Shown here: one piece after another, positions 11,963 through 49,481 of the stretch
Layout: the number at the start of each line of letters is the position of its first letter
Position numbering within the stretch: the first letter of the stretch is position 1
NCBI GenBank assembly: GCA_039621445.1
Contig: CP154954.1
Location: 8,062,634-8,126,633, forward strand
Direction of reading: 5' to 3'
Length of the DNA stretch: 64,000 bases
Origin: Euglena gracilis
Taxonomy: Eukaryota; Euglenida; Euglenophyceae; Euglenales
Position numbers and translations under genes: made by a program
The notes under the pieces: model-generated
Database searches by the model: none
What the model saw: the letters and a program-made list of their open reading frames with translations, nothing else
What the model was told of the DNA's origin: nothing

Positions 11963-14900
11963 CTGCAGGGCACGCGCGTGCACACACACATACACACACG
12001 CGCGCGCGCGCACGCACGCACACACACGCACGCGCGCGCGCGCGCGCGCGCACACACACACCACACACACACCACACACACACACACACACACCCAACAC
12101 ACACACACACACAGGTGCCTCGTTGCTGCTTTTCAGTTAGGGGGGGGGGGTGTCCGGGGTCCCCCAATTGGTGGGGGGGGGGGAGCACATTGGAAGTCAG
12201 GTTTTAATGAGTTTCTGAGAGGTTTATATATTATATATTTATTTTGTTTCAGAAAACCCAAAAAAGCCAAAAAAAACGAGCATTATTGGCAGGCTTTGCC
12301 CTACCCCTGCCCAAAGCACCCACCCCCGCAGGGGGTGTGAATTCCCTTAAAAGAAGCCGTTGAGGGTCCAAAAAAAACTTTCACCTAGTTCAGGTCAGCG
12401 GGAGAATTCTCCATGATAGCGATTATTGTCACACCCCCATTGTCTTCGACACCCAGAATTGTGCATCACCCATCCCAACCCCGACAAGCTCCCACAACAG
12501 TCGAACGTACCTTCCCCACCCGGCCTACCCATAACAACCGTGCGACCATCATTAAAAAAAAAAGCACCCACCTTCTGCTAGCTAGTGCTGCTCAGCAGAC
12601 CCCCCCTCCTGTGGGGGGGGGGGGGGCCACTGGATGCTCCACTGGCCATTGTTTGCACTAGCTGCAGTCAAGCCCCCCCCCCCCCCGGGAGGTTCAGCAA
12701 CCCTTATTGAGAAACCTGCCCACCATAGAGACCATATATAGAGTTTCCAGAAGTCGCATTCAACCCTGCGAGGGGGGGCCAACCGGGTGGGGCCAAGCTG
12801 CCTTCAACAGCCCAGGGGCCAACGGGGGGGGGAGGGTCAGCAGTGGCCTGCTTAGATGCAGAGCTGGAGCTGGAACCGGAGCTGCGGCGGCGCTTCTTGG
12901 CCTTGTCCGCCTTCTTGCGGCGCGCTGCGCCGCTGCTGGCAGGGCCGCCCGGGGGGGGGGGGGGGGGTGGCTGTGCGCCGAGTGCGTAGACCCCAGGTGG
13001 TCATCCTTGCATCGCCCAATTCCATGTAGGGAAGGCGTGGTGGGGGGGGGGGGCGAGGCTTCAAAGTTCCAACCATAAAGTTTCCGGGGCAAGGCATTGG
13101 TTTAGGACCCCCCCCCCCCCCTCCCCGGGGGGGAGGTAGGGGGTCTGGACCAATAACCACGTCACTCTGAAAAATCACTCACCCACCCTCCCCAGGGGGA
13201 TCGGCCAGTGACGAAGTGATTGTATGTTCTGGGATCGAGAACGCCTCTGCTAGCTCTCACTGCTCCCATCATCCGAGCTGCTGCTGCTGCTGCTCCGTCG
13301 TCAGCCTCAGAAGGGTGGGTTCTAGTGCGGCAAGACGAGGCTTCTCAGCTTTTTACAGGTGTACCGGTGGATCGACTTTTACCTATACTTTCTGGTTTTT
13401 TTGCAGATGGTGAAAAATTCCACCAAAATAAAAAAAATTATCTGATGTGTGGTACAAAATCTTGGTTCGATAATCTGGATTGATTCAATGTTTAAGATAC
13501 AAATGTGGGTGTGGGTGTGTGTGTGTGTGTGGGTGTGCATGTGTGCAGGCGCGCGTGCATGTGTGTGCGTGCGTGTGTGTGCGCGCGTGTATGTGCAAAT
13601 GTGTGTGTGTGTGCGCGCGCGCGCGTGTGTGTGCGTGCGTGCGCATGTGTGCAGTGTATACTCAAAGCCAGGCCTATTGCAGTTGACGTGGATACTCTTC
13701 TGCAAATTGTCACCAAAGGGTTGGGTACCACAGACCAAGATGACAAGTTCAGGGTCTGAGAAAAACAACCTCTCGTGTGACAGAAAATCTTCACCCCCTT
13801 GGCTGGATAATTTGACACCAAAAAAAATTCAAACCCACATTTTACGCAGTTGCCGTTTCTTTAGCCTTCAGTTCATACAAAAGTTGAATTTTATTGTAGT
13901 GTTTTTGTTAAAGAAAAAATGAACATTCCCATGAGAAATATCAAAATATAAGATATAATAACATAAAACACAAAACATCTATACTAAAACTAATAAAATA
14001 CTAAAATATCAAAAATATACAAGACATCTGCAACCCTCATGCTTGCCGCCTTCTTCCGCCCCCCCCGCTACCCTTTTTTAAATTCAATCCAGGCTTTTCC
14101 TCCCCCCCCCCTACTGCTTCAGAGGCACCCCCAAGGAGTTGGCCAAAAATACCGTCCCCCCCCCCAATTTTTGAATTATTTGGCTGCCGGAACCCAGGTT
14201 CTGGCTGAATTCAGGGACCGAAAGACAAGTGGAACCTCGGGGCCCAATGCGTCTGGGGCGTCTGAGGCAGCAGACCGGGCCCCGGTCCCCACCCCACCGC
14301 CCTGGCCGCTTCAGGGGCTCCGGGATGAACACCACCTCCGTGCCGTCCGCGTCGTCGGGGACCGCCGCCCGGGGCGGCGGAGCCGGGGGCGAGGGCGGGC
14401 GGCGGGGGCACGGCTGCATGTTGGCCAGGGGGGGGGGGGGCTGGTTCAAAAAAATATTCCGCCGCCTATCCTGGCCCTTGTACGAGAAGGCCCAGTGGGG
14501 TGGGGGTCGACCCCCACACCATAGATTCACTTACTGACCCGGGGGGGGGGGGGCGTTTTCCCGGGCCTTTGAGGGTTGGAGTCCCCCACCCCCAACGAGG
14601 CCTTCCCAAATTTCTGGGGGTGCCGACTGTTAGGTCAACGTTTTCCTTGTGTGGTGCTGTGCTGGGTGTGTGGCATAGATTCATAGAAAGATGGATGGAC
14701 AGGCTACCAAATGGGACTTTGCAAGGGGCGATTCCTTCGGCGCCACCGTAAAACTGGGAAGCAGTGGGTGACCCCCCCCAACCCCACCACCAGATGGGAC
14801 CCCCCTCCACCGCCACCCACCGGAAATCCAAACGTGCGATTCCGCCTCCTCCCTCCCGCTATGGGGGCGGGGAGGCCCCCGTCCTCCTCCTCCTCCTCGG

Positions 14901-17900
14901 CCTCTCTCTCCACACAGGCAGCCCTGGGCGGGGGGCGTAGTACTGCTCGTCACGCTGGAACTGGGCCCCCCCGCGGCCCCGGAGCCCGTCGAGGGTGGGC
15001 CCCTGCCAAGCCGGCGTTCCGCGGCGTTGGCCCACTGTTTCGTGGTGGAGGTTGACCCTCCGGGGCAGAGGGAAAACACACCCGGCAATGAGGGGGAGGA
15101 TGACGTTTGGACGGGGCTGGCGCGGCGCAGTAACCCGCAGCTGGTTTCTCAAAACTCTTGCAGCGGCTCCGCAGCACTCCAGCAGCTGTCCCTTGACAGC
15201 ATTGTTTCCATTAAAAGTGGTCCGCACCCACCCACCCACCCACCACCCCTGGGGGTACCCGGGGGAGGGCTTGGGGGGACCACTTTTGGGGGTCAAATTT
15301 GGGGTCAAAAAAAAAATTGCGCTTCGAAACCCCCCCCTCCAGCGGGCTACCACTCGGCCAGAACAGGGGAGAAACTGCACATGGGCCAGTCAAAAACTGC
15401 ACTGCAAAAACTGCAAAAAACTGCACTTCAACAAAAAAAATTGACAATAAAAAAGCTGAAATGGTGTGCATATGCAAAACAACGGAAAACTGCGACCACA
15501 TGAGCACGCCCCAATTCACCTAACTTTTTTGCACAGCTTTGGAGCTGATGAAGACAAAGGGGATGCCCACCCCGCAGTGCCGGCACTGCGTGGCACTGCG
15601 TGGCACTGCGTGCACTGCGTGGCACTGCGGGCCGTTAAACCCTTGTTTTTGCATCATTGGCATTTCTGGGCCATCAAGGGCAATTCTGGTTGTTTTGTGC
15701 AACTTTTTGCCTTTTTGGGCCAATTTGACTGCTTCTGGCTAGAAATGTCGAAAAATGACCAAAAAGATGCCTGAAAAGCGTTACATCATTGAAGGTTATT
15801 GTATGCGGGTTGAACGGCCCGCAGTGCCACGCAGTGCCACGCGGTGCCACGCAGTGCCACGCAGTGCGGGGTGGGCATCCCCAAAAAATGGAAGCAGTCC
15901 ATCAAGGTACACTGTACACGGTATTTCATACACTGAAATGCAAGTCATGTGTTTGGATGCCGGGTCACACCGACCATGCCCACAAGGATGCCAAATGGTT
16001 TCCTTTCTAAATATGGAAAAACTGCACATAAACCCATACGCAGAAATATTCGATGCTTTCAATTCTTGCAGGGGATGTTCAATTTGGAACTTTCGGTCCA
16101 TTGAGTGGTGTGACATGGGATGAGCATTGGAATGGCATGGCAATGCAAAGAAAACATCATCGCAACATGCTTTCGTTCGACCGGGTTGTTTTAATCAGAG
16201 GAGAGGTCAGATGATGAAGAGGAGGAGGAGGAGGAGGAGGGGGACGGGAAAGTGGAGGTTACTGTTGAACGAAATGTACTCGCAAGCAACCTTCATCTGG
16301 CACATCGACGTTGAGTCTGCCTTTTCCTTTAGACATACCCTTCGCACGTCGCTTTGTGCCTTTGTTGGCTCGCTTGAGCCTGAAGCATGCACGCCGAGCA
16401 CTGAACTGTTGTGCTGCTCAACAACGTCAGAACTCAAACGTAACCGACGATCTGCCAAAATCATCCTCAGCCGACTGAATGCAGACTCAACAACTGCATC
16501 AGACGGGGTCAGAGCAAGGCACATGCGCAAAAAAATACACATCAGGTATTGGGGTGGAACGAAGACGTCGGTTACCTGTTGTAATTTGCGCACTCCTTTG
16601 ACGACTGCCCTCACAACCTTCAACATTGTTCAAACCTCCCACAATGCAAAGGTTGGAGAGGGAGCAATTTTGGTTGGGGAGTAATTGTGGCCTTGTCGCC
16701 AAAACAGCAAGCACCAAAAAATAAACATGTTAGGTTTCCTCAAAACTGGATCAACAAAAAACTGCAAAACAACCTGCAAAAAACCCAAAACGTGAAAACT
16801 GCAAAAAAAACAAACTGCAAAAAAACTTCACGTTGCAGATTTTCCACCTCCCTGACTCCAACCCCCTGGTGGGGGGGGGGGGGGCGGACCCACCCACGCC
16901 CCCATCCCCCCCCCCTGCCTTGACGTCTCAATCGTGTCCATGTGCCGGCATAATCTGCGCACTGGTCTGCAAAGGAAACGAAGCAAAAGTTTTAAATAAA
17001 TTTACAAAATCGTTGCTGCTCGCGGTGCTGGCAGCCACCCAATCGGGACGGGGGTTGGCCTTCTCCTCAACATCACTATCAAGAACACAGGCCCCCCTCC
17101 AGCGACCATGTTGGAGGTAGGTAGTCAGGCCGACCCCCGCAGGCATTATGACCTTTTAAGCCACCTTAAAAAACCTTAAAATGCCCCAAAATGCCTTCAA
17201 ATACCTTAAAAAAAAATCGGACCAGCAGAATTTTCTCTGAAAGAGCAAAAAACAAACCCGGCAAAGTTCCAGCCAACAAAAAACAGCCCAACTCGGGGAA
17301 GAAAAATGATTTTCGGTATCAATAGAACATTATCTATCCAAACTGAACTCAAAATTCCCAGCCGTCCCAGCCGTCCAGGGGGCACCGACCTGTTAAAACC
17401 CTTCTGCGTCAGTGACACCGTGGGACCAGGGCGTTTTTTAAACGACCCCCCCCCCCCCTTAGTTGCACTAAGGCTTCTTGTCTGCCCGGGGTCAGCTCAG
17501 AGGCTGGAAATTTTGGGCTGGCTGGAAAAAGGCTGCTGGCTGACCCCCCCCCCCGGGCTGGAGCTGGACCCAACCTGGGGCCAAACTGGGTCCCAAAAGA
17601 TCGAGAGTGCAAAACCGTTCAAAAAAAACTGCCAAATATGCAAAAAAAACAACAAATGTTTCAACGTTTTTTTCAATTTTTTGACCCCAAATATTTCCTG
17701 GCCAGGCCAAATCTGACCCATTTTTGTCCATTTTCGCCCCATTTTTGGACCATTTTTTGAACCCCCAAAAGCGAAAAACCCGTTGCTGTCCAGCTGCCCA
17801 AAGGGTGGCTGGAAAGATAAATAAATCTCATTGGGGGGGGGGACCCGAGCTGGAAAAAGACTGCTATGACAGACCCCGCCCCGGGGGGTGGGGTCAAATT

Positions 17901-18878
17901 TTCTTAAGCTGCACCCGCCGTGGGACGTGCGGCCGAAAGGGGGGGCCTGGGCCGCGTCGGGGGCCTTCTCCTCCTCGCTCGAGACGCTGCTGGTGCTGCT
18001 GGGCATCTCCCACCGCTCCGGCATCGCCCTCCCTGACGACTCCGCCGCCCGGTCCGGCCCCGACGGCCGCATGTGGTTGGGGGGAGGCCGCCGCCGGGGA
18101 CCCCCCGGGCGGTACGGGAAGGCCGGGTGGGGGTGGGACGGTCGACCCCTCGATGGCGCCGGGCATGGAATACGCATTTGTGACCTAGAAACCCCGGGTC
18201 ACAGGAAGGGGTGGTGGGGGACTGGTCCTGCCCACCCATCCACCCACCCACCAGGATGGGGGGGGGGGTCGACCCACCCGCCACGCATTGGGTTTTCCCA
18301 GCAGGGACCCATAGCCCCAAAGTGGCGGCTGAAACGGACTGGGGTGGGAAGAAGTCACAGCGTCTTGCCTTCTCTGCGGGGCGAGGCGCCATGAAGAACT
18401 GAGCTTAAATAACCTGCAAGCATCACAGGTGGAGACCTGTGATTTCATAATTGTGCGTGAATGAGTATAAGTAACGTATGAAATCATTATGAATTTTTTT
18501 TAATTTATATTTTGAAAAAAAAAATGAAAATGATAAATTGAGTGAGTAATAATGAAATATGTAATAATAATATAATAGTAAAAACAATATATACAATAAT
18601 AATAACAAGAACAAGAACAACACCAACAATAATAGTTGCAATTGTAATTGTTATTGTAATTGAAATTGTGATCGTGATCGCGATCGCGATCGTGATCGTG
18701 ATCATGATCGTAATCATAATCATAATCATTATCATAATTGTAATCAGAATCAGAATCAGAATCAGAATCAGAATCAGAATCAGAATCAGAATCAGAATCA
18801 GAATCAGAATCAGAATCAGAATCAGAATCAGAATCAGAATCAGAATCAGAATCATAACAACAGCAACAACAACAACAA

Positions 18879-18909
<31 letters not shown>

Positions 18910-20885
18910 AAGAAGAAGAAGAAGAAGAAGAAGAAGAAGAAGAAGAAGAAGAAGAAGAAGAAGAAGAAGAAGAAGAAGAAGAAGAAGAAAAAGAAGAAAA
19001 AGAAGAAGTATAAACAGCTTGCAAACTTGCAGAGGAAGTGACTTTAGGGCTTGGAATGTTAATTGGAAATACAAAGCAAACACCAGCGGCCAGTCTATCC
19101 GGGCGCCGGCCTCACCGCGGCACTGGAACGTGAGGTGGCCTGTGGCGCCGCAGCGCTTGCACGTCCCCTTCGTAGCCGCCACCTGCCCCGCCCAGGGGTT
19201 TTCTTACGGACCTGGGGGGGGGGGGGTCCCATGGGCCAGCTGGAAGAAGGAGTTGGCTGGACCCCCCCTGGGGGTGGGGGTCCAGTGGGGGGGGTCCAGC
19301 CAGCTGGAAGCTGGACCCGGCAGGTATCCCAAAAAAAAAAGCCAAAAAAGCCGAAAGCCAGCTGGGTTTGAATTTTTCAGCCAAAATTTGGAGGAAAAAC
19401 CCCAAACCCACCCAAAAACGCCATTTCCCACCATTTATCATTTTTCAAGCATTTTTCTGGCTTCTTCGCCGGCTGGCCTGAACTTTCTGTCAGCGGACCC
19501 CCGGGGGGGGGGGGGACCGCAGCCCAGCTGGGAGGTGCTGGTTGGAAAAAAGGTGCTGGCTCCCGGGGGGGTAGGGTCCCCTCCAGCTTTAGAAAACCCC
19601 TGGCCCCGCCGCCGCGGCGTGTGTCTTCGCCAGGCTGAGCAGCCCCTTGTGGTGCCAGGGCGGAGGGGCCCCAGGCTGGGGAGGGGGGACAACAATGACA
19701 GGAAAAAATGACGGGGAAAATGACGGGAAAAATTGACAGAAAAAAAGGACTGGAAAAAACCATATGAAAAAAAAAATGGCAAGAAAAAAGACGGGAGAAA
19801 CTGATGGAAAAAAACTGACGGAAAAAAACTGATGGGAAAAAATGACAGGAAGAAAAGATGCGAAGAAATGACGAGAAATACTGGATGGATCTTTGTTTCC
19901 CGTCATCTTTGTTTCCCGTCATCTTTGCCCAGACACACTTCAAAAACGTTTCCACACACAACGTCACCCACCAACGAGTCATCCAATGAATCATCTAGTG
20001 GATCAGTGGCACAAAGCAAATGATGTTAAATTGGCAGTAATCAAACATAAATCATCAGGTTGGTTCAGGTTTGATAAAAGGGCAGGTGGGGGACACCCCC
20101 CCCCCACCTAAACAGTGGCACGGTCTGGGAGTCGCTGATTTTGGCCCAGCACCAAGCGCCAGACCGAAAATTTTTGCCCACCAAAAACGGCCATTTTGGG
20201 CAATTTTTGGGCAAAAATTTGTCAAAAAATGCAAAAAAAAAAAGGCGCAAAGCGCCAGAAGGAAAAGTTGACCTTTGGGGGGGGGTCCCGGTTACCCCCC
20301 CCCCCCGGTCGGTCCAGACCCCTCTTGGCAGGTGGGCCCCTCCGGTCCAGGAGGGCCCGTGTAAACCCCGAACACCCTCCTTATATCAAACCCTGGTCGG
20401 GTTGCAGGTTGTTTAAAAATCGGACTTCAAAATGCGTTGCACCGTCCCCTTTTTCTGAACATCCATCCCCAACTGTCCTCAAATTCTATGACAACCCATT
20501 TCAATTATCCTCCCCCCACCTCCCCACCTGGGGTAACTGTCCTCAATGAGAGACTGCCCTGGAACAATTGTACTTAACAACATGACCTGCGTGTCCCTTC
20601 CGAAGGGTGGTTAAAAGGGTGACAAAAATTTAGGTTTATGCGGGATTCCATCCTGTCGAAATGAAAGTGGGAAAGGTAGGCTGGGTTGCGTGCCAAAAAA
20701 GGGACACTCGCACATTCCGACCGGCCCCGCCCTGCGCACGTGTCGTAGGCACTGCTGCCCGCGGCCTGGCCCTCCGCGGCGGGCTTCGCGGTGGCGCCCA
20801 TCGTCTGCCACACCGCGTCGCCCCCGCTGGCGGAGGACATGTCGAGGTAGTTGTTGCGCCAGAAGTCCGGGGCGTACTTCGGCAT
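11836..20885 (-). CDS. SREK1IP1-like zinc-knuckle, Ser/Lys-rich nuclear protein (10 exons, 295 aa)
   Basis: The ten exons join in frame to 888 bases (start ATG at 20885, stop TGA at 11836). One CCHC zinc knuckle, CKRCGATGHLTFQC (C74-x2-C77-x4-H82-x4-C87), is followed at 99-112 by Ser/Thr then acidic residues (SSTSSVSSEEEK). The C-terminal third is a Ser-rich and Lys/Arg-rich tail ending KSKEKKKRKKR. The knuckle and the SSTSS-acidic stretch right after it are the signature of SREK1IP1 (p18), a small partner of the splicing factor SREK1; a nuclear, RNA-processing role is inferred. It is longer than the animal protein (about 155 residues): residues 1-66 and the insert with QFQRDEQYYAPRPGLP and TEVVFIPEPLKRPG have no counterpart I know. 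Exons 1 and 9 need GC donors to stay in frame. Confidence 0.8.
11985..12116. repeat. (CA)n/(CG)n microsatellite
   Basis: Alternating CACACA and CGCGCG runs immediately upstream of the last exon's acceptor, where they replace an ordinary pyrimidine tract. Confidence 0.95.
12852..12924 (-). CDS. Zinc-knuckle gene exon 9 (basic then poly-Ser)
   Basis: Acceptor GGCGCAG gives the required two bases; reads RRKKADKAKKRRRSSGSSSS. No GT donor fits; GC donor TCTAA|GCAGGC leaves the two bases that the last exon completes. Confidence 0.65.
13261..13292 (-). CDS. Zinc-knuckle gene exon 8 (poly-Ser, repeat acceptor)
   Basis: A tract of consecutive CAG triplets forms the 3' splice site. Every AG in the tract keeps the same frame, giving one to five fewer Ser before SDDGS. 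Donor GGGAGCA|GTGAGAG is near-consensus. Confidence 0.7.
13500..13650. repeat. (GT)n-rich microsatellite
   Basis: Interrupted GT and CGTG runs in the intron between exons 7 and 8 of the zinc-knuckle gene. Confidence 0.9.
14298..14413 (-). CDS. Zinc-knuckle gene exon 7
   Basis: Acceptor ACATGCAG, donor GGCG|GTGGGG. A Pro/Arg-rich stretch then DADGTEVVFIPEPLKRPG. Leaves two bases for exon 8. Confidence 0.75.
14916..15002 (-). CDS. Zinc-knuckle gene exon 6
   Basis: Acceptor CTTGGCAG, donor CCT|GTGTGG, phase 0 at both ends. Reads GRGGAQFQRDEQYYAPRPGL. Confidence 0.75.
15559..15872. mobile_element. Fold-back/MITE-like element with inverted arms made of a decamer repeat
   Basis: The left end GGGGATGCCCACCCCGCAGT and the right end are exact inverted copies. 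Inside each arm are several units of GTGGCACTGC, on opposite strands, then GGGCCGTT versus its complement AACGGCCC. The 170-bp centre is T-rich and non-coding. No convincing target-site duplication was seen. It lies in the intron between exons 5 and 6 of the zinc-knuckle gene. Confidence 0.75.
16207..16626 (-). pseudogene. hAT-family transposase fragment (C-terminal dimerisation region)
   Basis: An open frame of 139 codons contains SDAVVESAFSRLRMILADRR and LRLSSDVVEQH, matching the hAT C-terminal dimerisation motif (ER.FS...I..D.R.RL). The DDE core and zinc-finger portions are not recognisable nearby, so it is a fragment. It sits inside an intron of the zinc-knuckle gene on the same strand. 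Confidence 0.7.
17006..17075 (-). CDS. Zinc-knuckle gene exon 5
   Basis: Acceptor TTGATAG supplies one base to complete the previous codon; donor TTT|GTAAAT. Reads DVEEKANPRPDWVAASTASS. Confidence 0.75.
17430..17780. repeat. Dispersed repeat, GCTGG-rich family, copy 1
   Basis: Contains CTCAGAGGCTGGAAA, then GGGCTGGCTGGAAA, TGCTGGCTGACCCC and further on GATCG..CTGCAAA..TTCAAAAAAA. The same order of motifs recurs in the same orientation at 21890-22130. Confidence 0.75.
17915..18032 (-). CDS. Zinc-knuckle gene exon 4 (Ser/acidic)
   Basis: Acceptor GTCGTCAG completes the split Gly codon left by exon 3; donor GGCGG|GTGCAG. Reads RAMPERWEMPSSTSSVSSEE, the segment matching the region after the knuckle in SREK1IP1. 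Confidence 0.8.
18720..19005. repeat. (AGAATC)n and (GAA)n microsatellites
   Basis: About twenty hexamer units (18742-18855), then about forty GAA units (18880-19003), 110 bp from the zinc-knuckle exon. A 389-codon Ile/Arg-rich frame through it is an artefact. Confidence 0.97.
19116..19182 (-). CDS. Zinc-knuckle gene exon 3 (CCHC knuckle)
   Basis: Acceptor GGGGCAG, donor CGCG|GTGAGG. Contains the whole knuckle CKRCGATGHLTFQC. Confidence 0.9.
19598..19675 (-). CDS. Zinc-knuckle gene exon 2 (26 residues)
   Basis: Pyrimidine-rich acceptor CCCTCCCCAG, donor GGG|GTTTTC; reads PGAPPPWHHKGLLSLAKTHA. Phase 0 on both sides. Confidence 0.65.
20066..20396. mobile_element. Non-autonomous hAT-like element, copy 1
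   Basis: Inverted ends CAGGTTTGATAAAAGG and CCTTATATCAAACCCTG. Interior shares CACCTAAACAGTGGC and a hairpin around CGCAAAGCGCC with the copy at 24039. No coding capacity. Flanking 8-mers agree at only five positions. Confidence 0.75.
20766..20885 (-). CDS. Zinc-knuckle gene exon 1 (start codon)
   Basis: ATG followed by PKYAPDFWRNNYLDMSSA. No GT donor leaves phase 0 as exon 2 requires; a GC donor CAG|GCCGCG after GQ does (a second GC donor lies a little further on). The 3' edge is therefore inferred. Confidence 0.6.
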
Positions 20886-21889
20886 GGCGCCCGGGGGAGG
20901 GGGAGGGGTGCCTGCGTGTGTGTGTGTGTGGAGGGGTGGGCGGGTGGCAGGCGGGGGTGGGGGGAGTGAGTACTGCGCCTGTTGGGACTGGAGGACACTT
21001 TTCAACTCTTTTTTTTTTCAGGAACAAAATCTTGAATTGCCGTGTTTTTTAAATTAGAATAGGGAACAGGACAGAGTCAGAGGTAATACAACGGTTTTTC
21101 ACAGACTCAATTGCCGCAGCCCATATGGGGCCCAGGAAATGGGTCTTTTGTCACATTTAACTTTTAATGATTCATCGTGTGCAAGTATTCACATAATTGC
21201 AGCAAATCCATCAGCTGAATGCGCAAAGGAATCACTGGCGCAATCGTGGAAAACCTCCACTTTGTTCCCGCTGTTGTGCAAGTAGTCCTGTGCCAGGCTC
21301 CTTTTAAAGGAAGTTCACCCCCGGGGGGTGGATGCTGTGGGCAGGTAGGGGGGGCAGGACACTTTCGACCCCCCGGAGGGGTCAGGTTTTTGGGGTGTTT
21401 CTGTTATTGACCCCCCGGCGCGGGGGCCTGAAAATGGTCATTTTCAAGGGAAAATTGGAAAGTTGGTAAGCACCGGGACCCAAAGCCGATCTCCTGGGGT
21501 GGGGGGTTCCTGCTGTGGGCAGGCACCCCATGGCACAAGGCGTCCCCCCCTCTCCCCCAGGTTGGAAAAAAGAAGCCTGCCGTATGCGCATTTGAGCGAA
21601 TAGTCCCTTTGCGCGATTGTGCAACCAACATTTTAAGTCGAAGTCAATGGTATCGTCCAGCGCTCGGTCTCACCTGCCCCAAATCGCTCCGGCAACTCTC
21701 CCGAAACTAGGTTGCTCGTTATGGATTTGCGTCTTGTAAACCCCGCAGGTGCATATGCAAGTGTCTTGTCCATTGCCTCGGGTATCTGGTGCAACAACTG
21801 AGACACTTTTTTGACCAACTCAGATGTACTGTACAAACACTTCCACTTATGAACGCCACTCACAGAACGCCGCTCCCCACTAGGGTGTT

Positions 21890-22130
21890 TTTTATCGACC
21901 CCCCCCTTCCAGGGGGTCCAGCTCAGAGGCTGGAAAATTTGGGCTGGCTGGAAACAGGTTGCTGGCTGACCCCCCTCCACCCCCCCCCAGGGGTCCGGGG
22001 TCCGGGGTCGAACCAGGTACCAAAAAGAATCGAAACTGCAAAAATGTCCAAAAAAACTGACAATTACTTCTCAGCCCTTTTCCAACCCATTTTCGCCCAT
22101 TTTTGACCAATTTTGGTCAAAAATGTCGAA
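21890..22130. repeat. Dispersed repeat, GCTGG-rich family, copy 2
   Basis: Same order of motifs as 17430-17780: CTCAGAGGCTGGAAA, GGGCTGGCTGGAAAC, TGCTGGCTGACCCC, then GAATCGAAACTGCAAA. Confidence 0.75.
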
Positions 22131-22411
22131 ATTCCAGAGGAACATTGAATCTTCTCGATAAAACCCCATCAGGGTCGAACACCAAGCCGCACTCTGTAAC
22201 AATGAGGGAGTTGTGAGTGGGGCAGGATTTGACACACTGAAATCCAGACTTTCCTGGATTCTGTAGTCTTCCTTATTCTGCAGTTAGCTGTGCAGATTAT
22301 TCAAAGGCCATTGTTTTCTTTCTTTCACGGTTTGGGAGACACAGTGGAGTGCAACTGAGGACATTTCATCCGTCGGGGGAATTTTTTCCACGCAAAACAT
22401 ATTACTGGCAA

Positions 22412-22561
22412 TGCAGACTCCCCAGCAACGGTTGAAGGATATGACACCCATGTTCAACTCCGCACTTCAGGCAGCAATGAATTATGAGAGCCCTAAATTC
22501 CCGCAAACCAAGAACACAATTGAGCACGTGAACCCTTGCTGGTGCCCACTGGAGCCAGTGT
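22412..22561 (+). CDS. Short hypothetical reading frame (49 codons)
   Basis: ATG to TGA; begins MQTPQQRLKDMTPMFNSALQ and ends CWCPLEPV. The composition looks protein-like but no homologue, ribosome context or splice partner is recognised. It may be a transposon remnant. Confidence 0.25.
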
Positions 22562-22970
22562 GATTGGGTCGCAGAGGATTTGTGCCAACGGCGCACCCGT
22601 CGCAGGGCAGGAGGCTGTGTTGGCCGGAACACAGGATTGGCAAACAGGAGGCAATTACTGCCATTCGCCCCCCCCCCCCCGACACCATGGACATGGTAGA
22701 GATATCTAGATAGACAGAGCATGGACATGGCCATGCTCAGGCCGTGGCTTGGCGTGTACCGGCCCAAATGCCTGCCCAACACCCTCCCCGTGTCTCGCCA
22801 CGGCTACACTGTACACCGCACTGATGCTCGCGCAGTCCCCTGCCCTGCCACGCTCCATCCGCCAATGGACTGTGGGGGGAGGGCAGCCCACAGCTCTTGG
22901 ATGGCACGCGGAGCTGCAGTGGCAAGCGGAAGCCGGCGGACCGCACTGGTCAGTGAGAGGGCAGGGGAGG

Positions 22971-48907
<25,937 letters not shown>

Positions 48908-49342
48908 TAGTTTTTGAACCCCCACCGAGTCCTGAGGTCCAGGACAGCCCAATTCGGTCTGTCCCCACACCCCCTGACGGGACTCCGTTGCGCATTTGCA
49001 CAACCGCGCTGTTTGAAACTCATCTCACGACGCAGGGAGAGAACGGCTGTCGCAGAGTATGAACACCAGAGGGGATAGAGCACAGTGGGGGACGGGTGGA
49101 TGGAAGCCTTCTCTCGGTCATGTTGTCTCAAAATTGGGCAAACATTGCGCATCTGCGAAACAGCCACGCTGACATGGAATTGAAATGAGATGAGATGAGA
49201 GATGAGATGAGATGAGATGAGATGAGATGAGATGCTTCCAGACCACTCTCTCTCCGCCCAAAGCGATATAAATAAGAAATTTAAAATGGGTGGCCACTGC
49301 GCATCTACGCAATGGGCACCCTCATGTAGGTTGTGTCCGGCA

Positions 49343-49481
49343 GTGGGCTCATCAACACCCACAACCCCGGCACCCAGGTGGTTCCCTACTGTGAACTACT
49401 GCAACCCTCCTCCCGCTTCAACCTCCAAGGGATCAAACTCTCTGGCACGCCGTTCTTGAAGCTCCTCAGCAACATGTGCGT
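49343..49481 (+). CDS. Unassigned exon-like segment
   Basis: Acceptor TTGTGTCCGGCAG and donor ACAT|GTGCGT bracket an open frame with C-ending codons reading NTHNPGTQVVPYCELLQPSS and FNLQGIKLSGTPFLKLLSN. No family recognised and no partner exons found; the only plus-strand host-like coding signal in the window. Confidence 0.35.

Larger units (their letters stand above)
20886..22970. other. Spacer between the zinc-knuckle and RAB3GAP1 genes
   Basis: No host exon seen. Holds a second GCTGG-family repeat (21890-22130), a T-rich stretch at 21000-21060 next to the zinc-knuckle start, and a short plus-strand frame at 22412-22561. The promoter of the zinc-knuckle gene and the 3' end of RAB3GAP1 should lie here; neither shows a recognisable motif. 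Confidence 0.6.

Noticed and set aside
18542-19711. 389-codon plus-strand frame, Ile/Arg-rich
   Set aside because: It is produced by the (AGAATC)n and (GAA)n microsatellites and overlaps the real zinc-knuckle exons on the other strand.
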